Assembly (NCBI GenBank): GCA_903848275.1
Contig: CAINGB010000027.1
Span: 1 to 42,347, forward strand
DNA from: Candidatus Uhrbacteria bacterium
GTDB taxonomy: Bacteria > Patescibacteriota > Patescibacteriia > UBA9934
Reading direction: 5' to 3'
Length of the DNA: 42,347 nt
In this document: piece after piece, positions 21,798-30,305 of the stretch
How positions within the stretch are numbered: position 1 is the first letter of the stretch
Layout: each line of letters starts with the position of its first letter
Made by a program: the position numbers and the translations under genes
The notes under the pieces: model-generated
What the model was told of the DNA's origin: nothing
What the model saw: only the letters and a program-made list of their open reading frames with translations
Database searches by the model: none

Positions 21798-22178
21798 ATG
21801 CAAACAGTCGCCAAGGGTCTCGGCAACATTGTGAATGAAGTCATCGGCGAAGTCGTGCGCTTCCCAATTTGGTGGTACAGCACCGGCCTCGTCCACGCCA
21901 TCGCCTCGCTCTTCGGCACCTGGCGCAATTATGCTCGCCGCTTGGCCGTTGCCGTTTGGGCCAAAAACATCCTCGTCCCCATGTACGGCCAGTACAACCT
22001 CCAGGGCCGCCTCATTTCCGTTTTCATCCGTAGCGTCCAAATCTTCTTCCGCAGCCTCTTACTCTTCTTCGCCTTCCTCCTCACCCTGGTCGCTTTCGCC
22101 CTCTACGTCGCCCTGCCCATTATCGCCGTTTCTTTCCTAATCTTCCACCTCACCGGCGGTATTTTTGGCTTACTTTAA
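21798..22178 (+). CDS. Hypothetical membrane protein
   Basis: LLLFFAFLLTLVAFALYVALPIIAVSFLIFHL TM segments. Confidence 0.6.
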   Translation: MQTVAKGLGNIVNEVIGEVVRFPIWWYSTGLVHAIASLFGTWRNYARRLAVAVWAKNILVPMYGQYNLQGRLISVFIRSVQIFFRSLLLFFAFLLTLVAFALYVALPIIAVSFLIFHLTGGIFGLL

Positions 22179-22192
22179 TTTTGGCTTTTGTT

Positions 22193-22741
22193 ATGCAGAA
22201 GCCGCTTCGTAATAGTGCCTACATCGACGCGGCTAATCTGCACCACGGCATCCATGCTCAGGGTTGGACACTCGATTATCGGCGTTTTAGGACTTGGTTA
22301 ACGGCCAAGCATGGGGTTAATAACGCCTATCTCTTCATCGGACTATTACCTGCCAATGCGGCTCTCTACACTTGTTTGCAGAACTGTGGCTATATTTTAG
22401 TTTTTAAAGAAGTTGTGTATAACAGTGACGGCAAGGCGAAAGGGAACTGTGACGCAGATCTCGTCCTGCAATCAGTAGTCGACTTTTTCGAACATAAGTA
22501 CGAGCGGGCTATTATAGTTTCGAGTGACGGTGACTACGCCTGTTTAGTAAAATTTCTTCAAGGTCACCAAGCGCTCAAAATGGTCGTTTCACCATCTATT
22601 CAAAATCGCTGTTCCATTCTCCTTAAAAGAACTCAGGCACCTATTACCTATCTCAACGACCCCCGTCTCAAGAATCTCTTATCTGCTAAAAATAAAGAAG
22701 CCCCTGATGCAGACGGAACTGCACGAGGGTCTTCTTTGTAG
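22193..22741 (+). CDS. NYN-domain (LabA/DUF88-like) putative RNase
   Basis: AYIDAANLHHGI, KGNCDADLVLQSVVDFF, AIIVSSDGDYACLVKFL. Confidence 0.88.
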   Translation: MQKPLRNSAYIDAANLHHGIHAQGWTLDYRRFRTWLTAKHGVNNAYLFIGLLPANAALYTCLQNCGYILVFKEVVYNSDGKAKGNCDADLVLQSVVDFFEHKYERAIIVSSDGDYACLVKFLQGHQALKMVVSPSIQNRCSILLKRTQAPITYLNDPRLKNLLSAKNKEAPDADGTARGSSL

Positions 22742-22842
22742 TGATGCCAATACTATAACCTATTTTACACTCATCGTCAAAATCAAGTCGCTTTTAACCC
22801 AGTATTCTTGGCTTACTTTAGCCATATTTCCCTCATAACCCA

Positions 22843-22871
22843 TTGACAAAAGGCCTATTTTTTGCTATACT
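22843..22871 (+). promoter_or_regulatory. Strong sigma70-like promoter
   Basis: TTGACA-17 nt-TATACT with a T-rich GC-ending spacer, matching the promoters in the 38-42 kb array. Confidence 0.8.
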
Positions 22872-22925
22872 TAGCCCCGTTACCTTCTTGTTTTTCGTTT
22901 CGAAACCTACGCTCCGGAGTCTCCC

Positions 22926-23357
22926 ATGCCTGTTCCCGTTATCGACCGTCGAGTCTTTTCGGAAGACTGTCCCGGCCTCTACGCCGTCCTTCTCTGCCTC
23001 TCCGACATCGAAGTAGCCCTTCTGGCTGAGTTGGTGCCAGAGCGTAGCTCGGATCTCTGGGTCAAGTGGACTACCTGGAGTGAGCAGGCCCCTGAAGGCT
23101 CCGAACCGTGTGAGTGGCTAACTGATCTGACGTGCGCCAACATCGTCAAGGTGGTCTACCCTCAGGGCTGCCAGCTCGATGAATTCACGCGGCAGTTGCT
23201 CATGCACGAAGTCATGAAGGCCGTCGCTCCCGAGAATGATGCGGAATTCCTGAACGTGCACTTCGGGGTAGAGCCACAATATGGGCGCGCTCGTAACGTC
23301 GCTTGTCGTGGTTGCAATATGAGGAGCTGCTCGCACTATGTTGCTCGCCCACGCTGA
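22926..23357 (+). CDS. Hypothetical protein (orphan)
   Basis: ATG preceded by CCGGAG; strong promoter upstream, strong terminator downstream. Confidence 0.65.
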   Translation: MPVPVIDRRVFSEDCPGLYAVLLCLSDIEVALLAELVPERSSDLWVKWTTWSEQAPEGSEPCEWLTDLTCANIVKVVYPQGCQLDEFTRQLLMHEVMKAVAPENDAEFLNVHFGVEPQYGRARNVACRGCNMRSCSHYVARPR

Positions 23358-23395
23358 CCCTCGTTGCCGCCCCTCACCCGGGCCGACCCGCGTCC

Positions 23396-23436
23396 TAACT
23401 AGAGTCTTGCCTTCCGGGCGAGACTCTAGTGTTCGT
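23396..23436 (+). terminator. Rho-independent terminator
   Basis: ACTAGAGTCTTGCC-TTCC-GGGCGAGACTCTAGT then T-rich. Confidence 0.75.
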
Positions 23437-23455
23437 TTTAGTGTATACTTGGTTC

Positions 23456-26125
23456 ATGAACTCCGACTTTGTCCCAACCCTCGCCGACCTGGGCCTCGGC
23501 AGCGGCCCGACCATGCACCGTGGCGTCCTAATTGACGGCACTTTTTGGCATGTTGCCACCAAGGTCGACGAGACCGCCATCAACTTCCGCCACGTCCAAG
23601 CTAAAGTCCGCCGGGCCGTCACTTCGCTCGTCACCTTCTTAGCCGTCCTCGGCCTTTTTCTCTTCGTGGCCGGTATCGCTACTAGTTTCCACGCCCAAAT
23701 CCTCACGGCCGCCGTCTGGCTTAAACCTAGCCTCTACCTCTTTGGTTTCTGGTTCGCCATAATCTGCTGGGCCTTTTTATACTATCGCCGTGTCGCGCCA
23801 ACCCTCGACGTCCGCCACCTGCCAGTGCCACACACCATGCCAGAACTGCAAACCATTCCTTCGCTCGATGTCGTTGAACGCCACGAGGATCTCTGGAGCC
23901 TCTGCGACGAGGAAGCTAAAATGATCATCGAAGGCGCTTACACTCTAGCCCACAAAGCCAAGCACGCCGACGTCCTGCCCTTGCACCTCTGGGTCAGCGC
24001 TATTTCCGGCCGTTCGGTCAACATGCTTTTTGCTCGCCTCGGCCTCAGTTTCAAGGACATTACAGATCCCTTGCGTCGACGCTTTGCCACTTTCGTTACG
24101 GGCGACACGGACTTCGGCGGTATTGCCGACGACTTGCTGGCTCGCGCCCTCATGCTGGCCATTGCCGACAAGCGTGGTTACATCACACCGCTTGAAATCT
24201 TCACCGCCGCTTACGCCGTAGATGAATTCGCTCAAGACCTCTTGTCATCCAAAGGCATCGAAAAAGCCGAACTCGACAACGCCCTCGCCTGGCTCCGCAT
24301 TACCGACAACCTCCGCGACCGCTACACCAACTTCCGCGGCGCCGCCAGCTTTAAGCCAACTGGCAACATGGACCGTGCCTACACCGCCATTGCCACGCCA
24401 TTCCTGGACAAAGTCAGCGAAGACCTTACTCATCTCGCTGCCAGCCTCCGCACGGAAATGCTCATTGGCCGCGAACGCGAAATGACGGAAATACTCCGCG
24501 CAATCGAAAGCGGTAATCGTAGTGTTGTGCTAGTCGGTAATCCCGGCGTCGGTAAAGCCGCCATGATTGAAGGCCTGGCTGAACGCATGGTAGCGGAAGA
24601 CGTACCGAAAGTGTTGCAAGACAAGCGCCTGCTCAAACTCTCCGTGCCCCACATTGTCAGCGCTCAAGGCGGCCAAGGCGCCGACGAGCGTTTGCTTTAC
24701 GCCCTGCAAGAAGTCGGCCGCACCGGCAACGTCATCCTCGTCATCGAAAACTTGCACGAACTGGTCACCGGCACCGGCCTCGATCTTTCCTCCATTCTTT
24801 CAAGCGAACTGGAGAAAGGCTACACCCTCGTCATCGGCACCACCACGCCCGCTGGCTACCAGCAACTCGAAGCTAGTCCTCTTCGTAACCGCTTAGCCAA
24901 AGTCGTCATTAATGAACCAGAACGCGATCACGCCATCCAAATCCTGGAATCAAAAATGACGCTGATCGAAGGCCGCAACCACGTCGTCTTCACCTATCAA
25001 GCACTAGCCGCTTTGGTTGACTTATCGACGCGTTACTTGCACGAAGACAACCTGCCGGAGAAAGCCATCACCCTCGCCAAAGAAGTTGCTCTCCAAGTAG
25101 GGAAGTCGTCCCCCTCTTACAAAAAAGGAGGCCAGCTCACCTGGATTGGCCAACCGCAAGTCGCCGCTCTCATTGCGGAAAAAACCGGCGTCCCAGTTAC
25201 CAGCGTCACGGCCGACGAAGGCGAGAAGCTCTTACATATCGAAGACCGCATGCACGAACGCGTCATCGGCCAAGAAGCTGCCGTCACCGCCGTCGCCTCA
25301 GCCTTGCGCCGCGCTCGCGTCGAATTACGTTCTACCAAACGGCCAATCGCCAACTTCCTCTTCTTAGGGCCTACCGGCGTCGGTAAAACAGAACTCGCCA
25401 AAACTACCGCCGAAGTCTTCTTTGGTAGCGAGGGCAACATGATTCGCTTTGACATGAGCGAGTACCAGGACAAAGCCTCCATTGCTCGTCTCATTGGCGG
25501 CAACGGGGAAGCCGGCTTACTCACCGATGCCGTACGTCGCCAGCCTTTTGCCCTCCTCTTGCTCGACGAGCTCGAAAAAGCCCACCCCGATATTCTCAAC
25601 CTCTTCCTGCAAGTCATGGACGACGGCCGCTTAACTGACGGCACTGGTCGCACTATCGACTTCACGAACGTTATTCTCATTGCCACGAGCAACGCCGGCA
25701 CCACCTACATTCAGGACGCTCTCGGTCGCGGCGACAACATCGATGTCATCAAAAACGCCTTGCTGGAAACCGAACTCCGTCAAATCTACAAACCAGAATT
25801 CTTGAACCGTTTTGACGACACTATCGTTTTCAAGCCACTGTCGCCCGAAGACGTCGTCGCCATCGCTTATCTCCTCATCAAAGGCGTGACCGAACAAATG
25901 AAGGCCAAAGGCATCACCCTCACTGTTACGGACGACGCCATTCACGAGCTGGCCAAATTGGGCTACGACCCTAAGTTCGGTGCCCGCCCTCTCCGCCGCG
26001 TCATTCAGGAAAAAGTGGAAAACACTATCGCCAGCTTCTTACTCCAAGGCCAAGTCGGCCGCCGCGACACTCTCCGCCTCGAAGCCGGGGGCAAAATCAC
26101 CGTGGAGAAAGCGGTCGAACTATAG
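23456..26125 (+). CDS. Membrane-anchored Clp/Hsp100-type AAA+ ATPase
   Basis: Two N-terminal TM helices; AAA1 GNPGVGKAA (degenerate), AAA2 GPTGVGKTELAK and LLLLDELEKAHPD. Confidence 0.9.
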   Translation: MNSDFVPTLADLGLGSGPTMHRGVLIDGTFWHVATKVDETAINFRHVQAKVRRAVTSLVTFLAVLGLFLFVAGIATSFHAQILTAAVWLKPSLYLFGFWFAIICWAFLYYRRVAPTLDVRHLPVPHTMPELQTIPSLDVVERHEDLWSLCDEEAKMIIEGAYTLAHKAKHADVLPLHLWVSAISGRSVNMLFARLGLSFKDITDPLRRRFATFVTGDTDFGGIADDLLARALMLAIADKRGYITPLEIFTAAYAVDEFAQDLLSSKGIEKAELDNALAWLRITDNLRDRYTNFRGAASFKPTGNMDRAYTAIATPFLDKVSEDLTHLAASLRTEMLIGREREMTEILRAIESGNRSVVLVGNPGVGKAAMIEGLAERMVAEDVPKVLQDKRLLKLSVPHIVSAQGGQGADERLLYALQEVGRTGNVILVIENLHELVTGTGLDLSSILSSELEKGYTLVIGTTTPAGYQQLEASPLRNRLAKVVINEPERDHAIQILESKMTLIEGRNHVVFTYQALAALVDLSTRYLHEDNLPEKAITLAKEVALQVGKSSPSYKKGGQLTWIGQPQVAALIAEKTGVPVTSVTADEGEKLLHIEDRMHERVIGQEAAVTAVASALRRARVELRSTKRPIANFLFLGPTGVGKTELAKTTAEVFFGSEGNMIRFDMSEYQDKASIARLIGGNGEAGLLTDAVRRQPFALLLLDELEKAHPDILNLFLQVMDDGRLTDGTGRTIDFTNVILIATSNAGTTYIQDALGRGDNIDVIKNALLETELRQIYKPEFLNRFDDTIVFKPLSPEDVVAIAYLLIKGVTEQMKAKGITLTVTDDAIHELAKLGYDPKFGARPLRRVIQEKVENTIASFLLQGQVGRRDTLRLEAGGKITVEKAVEL

Positions 26126-26188
26126 GCGGGGTCTCCCCGCAGGGCGAGGACGCGACCGCCCCCGCCAAGTGTGCTACAGTATTCTGGT

Positions 26189-27214
26189 ATGGCTCTCTGG
26201 TGGCTACTCCCAATCTTATCGGCCTTGTTCTTGAGCCTCGTGCTCACGGCTGTTGTTCGTTATCTGGCCCTGCGCCATAATCTAATCGATAACCCCGATG
26301 GCGGCCGCAAACTTCACACCTCGGCTATCCCACTTGGCGGGGGAGTCGCCATTTATCTCGCCTTTGCCCTTCCCACCCTCCTCGTCCTAGCCTCGACGAA
26401 CCACTTTACGAGCGGCGCCATCCGTCCTCTCGCCTTCGCTGGCCTCCTCCTCGGTGGCCTTGTTCTCATTCTCGGCGGCTTGCTTGACGACAAATATCGT
26501 TTACGCGCCAAGCAGTCGATTATCTTCCCAGTTCTCGCCGCCCTCATCGCCGTCATCTGTGGCATCGGCGTAACAAAATTGACCAACCCATTCGGCGCCC
26601 CTTTCTTACTGCCTACCGCCATCTCCTCAATCTTTACTTTTCTCTGGCTCCTCTCAACCACTTACACCACCAAACTCCTCGACGGACTCGACGGACTCGC
26701 TACCAGCATCTCCACGGTCGCCGCTTTGCTCATCATGGCCCTCTCCTTATCGGCTAAATTCTGGCAACCCGACGTCGCGCTCTTAGCCGCTATCGCCGCC
26801 GCCGCCCTCCTCGGCTTTTTACTTTGGAACTGGCACCCCGCCCGCATTTTCTTAGGCGAAGGGGGGAGCACCTTCCTTGGTTTCTTGGTCGGTGTCTTGG
26901 CCGTCATCTCCGGCGGCAAAGTCGCAACTGCACTCTTGGTCCTCGGCCTGCCAGCTCTCGACGTCGTCTTCGTTATCATCCGTCGCTTAGCCCGTAAACA
27001 AAACCCTTTCACTGCTTCCGACCGTGACCATCTGCATTACCTCCTCCTGGATTACGGCCTTTCGCCGCGCCAAGTCGTCAGCCTCTACGTCACTCTCGCC
27101 GTCATCTTTGGCGTCACCACGCTCTTTCTGGTCAGTTGGCAAAAGCTCATAATTCTTGCTATTCTGGCGACTGTCGCCGCCTTGATGGCTATTTCTTTAC
27201 ACAAAACTAACTAA
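26189..27214 (+). CDS. MraY/WecA-like undecaprenyl-phosphate glycosyl-1-phosphate transferase
   Basis: DNPDGGRKLHTSAIPLGGGVAIYLAF; GLLDDKYRL; KLLDGLDGLATS; FLGEGGSTFLGF. Confidence 0.9.
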   Translation: MALWWLLPILSALFLSLVLTAVVRYLALRHNLIDNPDGGRKLHTSAIPLGGGVAIYLAFALPTLLVLASTNHFTSGAIRPLAFAGLLLGGLVLILGGLLDDKYRLRAKQSIIFPVLAALIAVICGIGVTKLTNPFGAPFLLPTAISSIFTFLWLLSTTYTTKLLDGLDGLATSISTVAALLIMALSLSAKFWQPDVALLAAIAAAALLGFLLWNWHPARIFLGEGGSTFLGFLVGVLAVISGGKVATALLVLGLPALDVVFVIIRRLARKQNPFTASDRDHLHYLLLDYGLSPRQVVSLYVTLAVIFGVTTLFLVSWQKLIILAILATVAALMAISLHKTN

Positions 27215-27216
27215 AT

Positions 27217-27699
27217 ATGTCTAAACCACAAGCACTCAAAAGCCTCTTCGCCTTAATCGTTCTCCTCGTCATTGGTTCCCTCGTCTACTTCGGTGTCAGC
27301 GGCCACCACACCGCCACCTTCCAGTTGGGCGATCTACCGGCGGATCTACACACTGCCAAAGTCGCCGACAATCCACTTAAACAAGCTAAGGGCCTCTCTG
27401 GCATCTCTTTAGCTAGTCTCAAAGAGGACGGTATGCTCTTTACTTACAACACCGCCACCGTCCAGAACTACTGGATGAAAGACATGGAATTTAACCTCGA
27501 CTTTATCTGGCTCAAAGATGGCCATATTGTCAAAATCGACAAGAATATCCCGGCACCTGTGGCTGGGGCAGCGGTCGCCACTGTCACTTCCTCGCCTTTA
27601 GCCGTCAACCAGGTTTTGGAGCTTCCAGCCGGAAAAGCCGATAAATATGGCTATTTCATCGGTCAGGACTTACACATTATCCTTGACGGCGCCAAGTAA
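27217..27699 (+). CDS. DUF192 family protein
   Basis: LKQAKGLSGISLASLKEDGMLFTYNTATVQNYWMKDMEFNLDFIWLKDGHIVKI. Confidence 0.85.
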   Translation: MSKPQALKSLFALIVLLVIGSLVYFGVSGHHTATFQLGDLPADLHTAKVADNPLKQAKGLSGISLASLKEDGMLFTYNTATVQNYWMKDMEFNLDFIWLKDGHIVKIDKNIPAPVAGAAVATVTSSPLAVNQVLELPAGKADKYGYFIGQDLHIILDGAK

Positions 27700-27797
27700 A
27701 ACTGTTATTGTCCCCCCGTTATCGACTCTTAAACAGCCATGTGTAAGGCCAGTCAAGTTTCCGCGGTTGGCGGAGCGCCTGAACAGGTAAACCCAGT

Positions 27798-28109
27798 ATG
27801 TACGCAATTATCGTTACCGGCGGCAAGCAATATCTTGTCACCGAAGGTCAAAAGTTGCAGGTAGAAAAGCTCGACCTCGAAGTCGGCGCTACCCTCAACC
27901 TCGACTGCCTGCTCGTCTCTGACGAATCCGGCGAGTCAGTCAAAGTCGGCACCCCTCTTGTCCCAGGTGGTCAGGTCACGGCCAAAGTGGTCGCCCAAGA
28001 TCGCGCCGACAAAGTCTCCGTCATTAAATACAAGCGTAAGGTGCGTTATCGCCGCAACGTCGGTCATCGTCAGCCCTTCACAGAAATCCTCATCGAAAAG
28101 ATTGCCTAA
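27798..28109 (+). CDS. rplU: 50S ribosomal protein L21
   Basis: [26 protein letters not shown]...[23 protein letters not shown]. Confidence 0.95.
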   Translation: MYAIIVTGGKQYLVTEGQKLQVEKLDLEVGATLNLDCLLVSDESGESVKVGTPLVPGGQVTAKVVAQDRADKVSVIKYKRKVRYRRNVGHRQPFTEILIEKIA

Positions 28110-28115
28110 AAAAGA

Positions 28116-28162
28116 TATCCCCGACGCCCGGTCTAAACCAGGTGTCGGGGATTCTTCTTTCG
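28116..28162 (+). terminator. Terminator hairpin after rplU
   Basis: ATCCCCGACGCC...GGTGTCGGGGAT followed by TCTTCTTTC. Confidence 0.75.
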
Positions 28163-28181
28163 TGCTAAACTACCATTAACT

Positions 28182-29414
28182 ATGTTTCATAAATCCTCGT
28201 CAACTGCGGACATTGGTCTTGGTACCTGGCTCAAGCGACTCCTTCTCTTTATTGCCATCGCGGCTATCTTTATTTTGGGCTATAGCCTCGGGGCCGCCAA
28301 AGTAACTAGTGGCACCGCTTGGGGCACTGGCAATATTCTAGGCAGTGCGTCACTCGACAGTTCCGCCCAGGCCGACATGAGTACCTTCTGGCAGGTCTGG
28401 AACCTCGCCAAAGCCAACTACGTCGATCAACCGGTGGATCAAAAGAAACTCATGGATGGTGCCATGGAAGGCCTCGTTTGGTCCTTGGGCGACCCTTATT
28501 CTACTTACTTCACAGCGGATCAAGCCAAAGATTTTAACGGAACATTGAACGGCACGTTCTCCGGTATCGGCGCTGAAATTGGCGAGCGGACCGCCGGTAT
28601 TACCGTCGTCGCTCCTTTGCCTGACAGTCCAGCTGCCAAGGCCGGTGTCCAAACCGACGACATTATCGCCGCCATCGACGGCAAGACAACCGCCGGCATG
28701 TCAGCCGACGAAGCTGTTCACCTCATTCGCGGTGACGCTGGCACAACTGTTACGCTTACTCTCATTCGCGGCACAGCTAAGCCGTTTGACGTCGCTATAG
28801 TCCGGGCCGACATCAAGACCAAGAGTGTGACCTGGGACATCCGTAAAGACGGCATCGCGGTCATCACCATCAGCGTTTTTAATGAAGATACTGACTCGCT
28901 CTTTGCTCAAGCTGTCGACGAAATGACCAAGGCTAAAGTCAAAGGTCTCGTAGTCGACTTGCGTGGCGATCCGGGTGGTCTGCTCACGGCCGCCATCGAC
29001 GTCGCTTCCTACTGGACTGGCGACAAAACGGTCGTCATCGAAAAGTTCCGTGATCACGAGAACCCTTACCGTGGCAATGTCGCTGCCGTCTTGGCGGATA
29101 TCCCAACCGTTGTTCTCGTTAACGGGGGCTCCGCCTCGGCCTCGGAAATTCTCTCCGGTGCCTTGCAGGATTACGGTTTGGGCACCATTATGGGGGAAAC
29201 AACGTTTGGCAAAGGTTCAGTCCAGGAATATTACGACCTGCCTGGTGGCTCCGCTGCCAAAATCACCATTGCTCGCTGGCTCACGCCAAAGGGTCGCACC
29301 ATTCACGAAGTTGGCATCACGCCAGACATCGAAGTTAAAGAAACTCTAGATCAAATACATGCTGGGTCAACGCCACAAATGGACGCGGCGATCGGTCACC
29401 TCACGCAAAAGTAG
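28182..29414 (+). CDS. S41 family C-terminal processing peptidase with PDZ domain
   Basis: NGGSASASEILSGALQDY and GETTFGKGSVQ catalytic motifs; PDZ segment. Confidence 0.93.
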   Translation: MFHKSSSTADIGLGTWLKRLLLFIAIAAIFILGYSLGAAKVTSGTAWGTGNILGSASLDSSAQADMSTFWQVWNLAKANYVDQPVDQKKLMDGAMEGLVWSLGDPYSTYFTADQAKDFNGTLNGTFSGIGAEIGERTAGITVVAPLPDSPAAKAGVQTDDIIAAIDGKTTAGMSADEAVHLIRGDAGTTVTLTLIRGTAKPFDVAIVRADIKTKSVTWDIRKDGIAVITISVFNEDTDSLFAQAVDEMTKAKVKGLVVDLRGDPGGLLTAAIDVASYWTGDKTVVIEKFRDHENPYRGNVAAVLADIPTVVLVNGGSASASEILSGALQDYGLGTIMGETTFGKGSVQEYYDLPGGSAAKITIARWLTPKGRTIHEVGITPDIEVKETLDQIHAGSTPQMDAAIGHLTQK

Positions 29415-29994
29415 CGGCGAGCGTGAGCGACATCGCACTGAAGTGTCGGCTGGAGGGCTGGTGTTTAAACGCCAGCGCGGGGCCGTCTACTTTGCGATGG
29501 TCGTCGATAGTTACGGCAAATGGGCTTTTCCCAAGGGCCATGTCCGTGATGGTGAGAGCTATCGCCAGGGCGCGGTGCGTGAAATCGGGGAAGAACTCGG
29601 CCTCAAAATTCTCCGTTACGTCGCCCGGCTCGATACCATCGACATCTGGTTCCGTGATCGTTACGTCCACAAAGGCGAACTCATTCACAAGTATATTCAC
29701 TATTTCCTCTTCGAAGCCTTGCCCGACGCCGAGCTAACCAAGCCGGTTATCGAAGCTGAAGGGGAGCGCATTCAGTCAGTTTCCTGGGTCAACGCTAACG
29801 AACTCGCCAAACGCTCTAGCTATCCAGATATGGTAGCTACTATCAACAAAGCTCTACATCTATGCAAGTTATCCTCCTACAAGACGTCGCCGCGCACGGC
29901 CGTAAAGGTTCCGTCGTGGAAGTATCGGAAGGTTACGCCAGGAACTTCCTCTTCCCGGCCCACTTTGCCATCGAAGCCAGCCCCAAGGCCTTAA
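29359..29994 (+). CDS. NUDIX hydrolase (real start uncertain; 3' end overlaps rplI)
   Basis: Complete Nudix box GHVRDGESYRQGAVREIGEELGL. Confidence 0.85.
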   Translation: MLGQRHKWTRRSVTSRKSSGERERHRTEVSAGGLVFKRQRGAVYFAMVVDSYGKWAFPKGHVRDGESYRQGAVREIGEELGLKILRYVARLDTIDIWFRDRYVHKGELIHKYIHYFLFEALPDAELTKPVIEAEGERIQSVSWVNANELAKRSSYPDMVATINKALHLCKLSSYKTSPRTAVKVPSWKYRKVTPGTSSSRPTLPSKPAPRP

Positions 29995-30296
29995 AAGACA
30001 AGGCTGACCAGGAGCATCGGGCGGTCAGCAAAGTGGCCAAAGTGAGTAAGGAAGACCGTCAGTTGGCTTCCAAATTGGACGGCCTGGAAATTATGATTTC
30101 CGCCAAGTCCGACGGTGGCAAACTCTACGCCAGCGTCGGCCCGAAAGACGTCGCTGCAGCCTTGAAGGAACTCGGTTACAAAATCGACGTCGACCAGGTG
30201 GAGATGACGCCAGTCAAAGAAGTTGGCACGAGCAGCGCGATTGTCAATTTCCCCAGCGGTTACGAAGCAACTTTAGCTATTATTATCGAGGCTTAA
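29862..30296 (+). CDS. rplI: 50S ribosomal protein L9
   Basis: MQVILLQDVAAHGRKGSVVEVSEGYARNFLFP. Confidence 0.95.
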   Translation: MQVILLQDVAAHGRKGSVVEVSEGYARNFLFPAHFAIEASPKALKDKADQEHRAVSKVAKVSKEDRQLASKLDGLEIMISAKSDGGKLYASVGPKDVAAALKELGYKIDVDQVEMTPVKEVGTSSAIVNFPSGYEATLAIIIEA

Positions 30297-30305
30297 CTAT
30301 TTGTT

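Noticed and set aside
27700-27797. Ribosomal L21 leader RNA upstream of rplU
   Set aside because: Position fits and there is some pairing potential (TTCCGCGG region), but I could not recognise the family consensus by eye.
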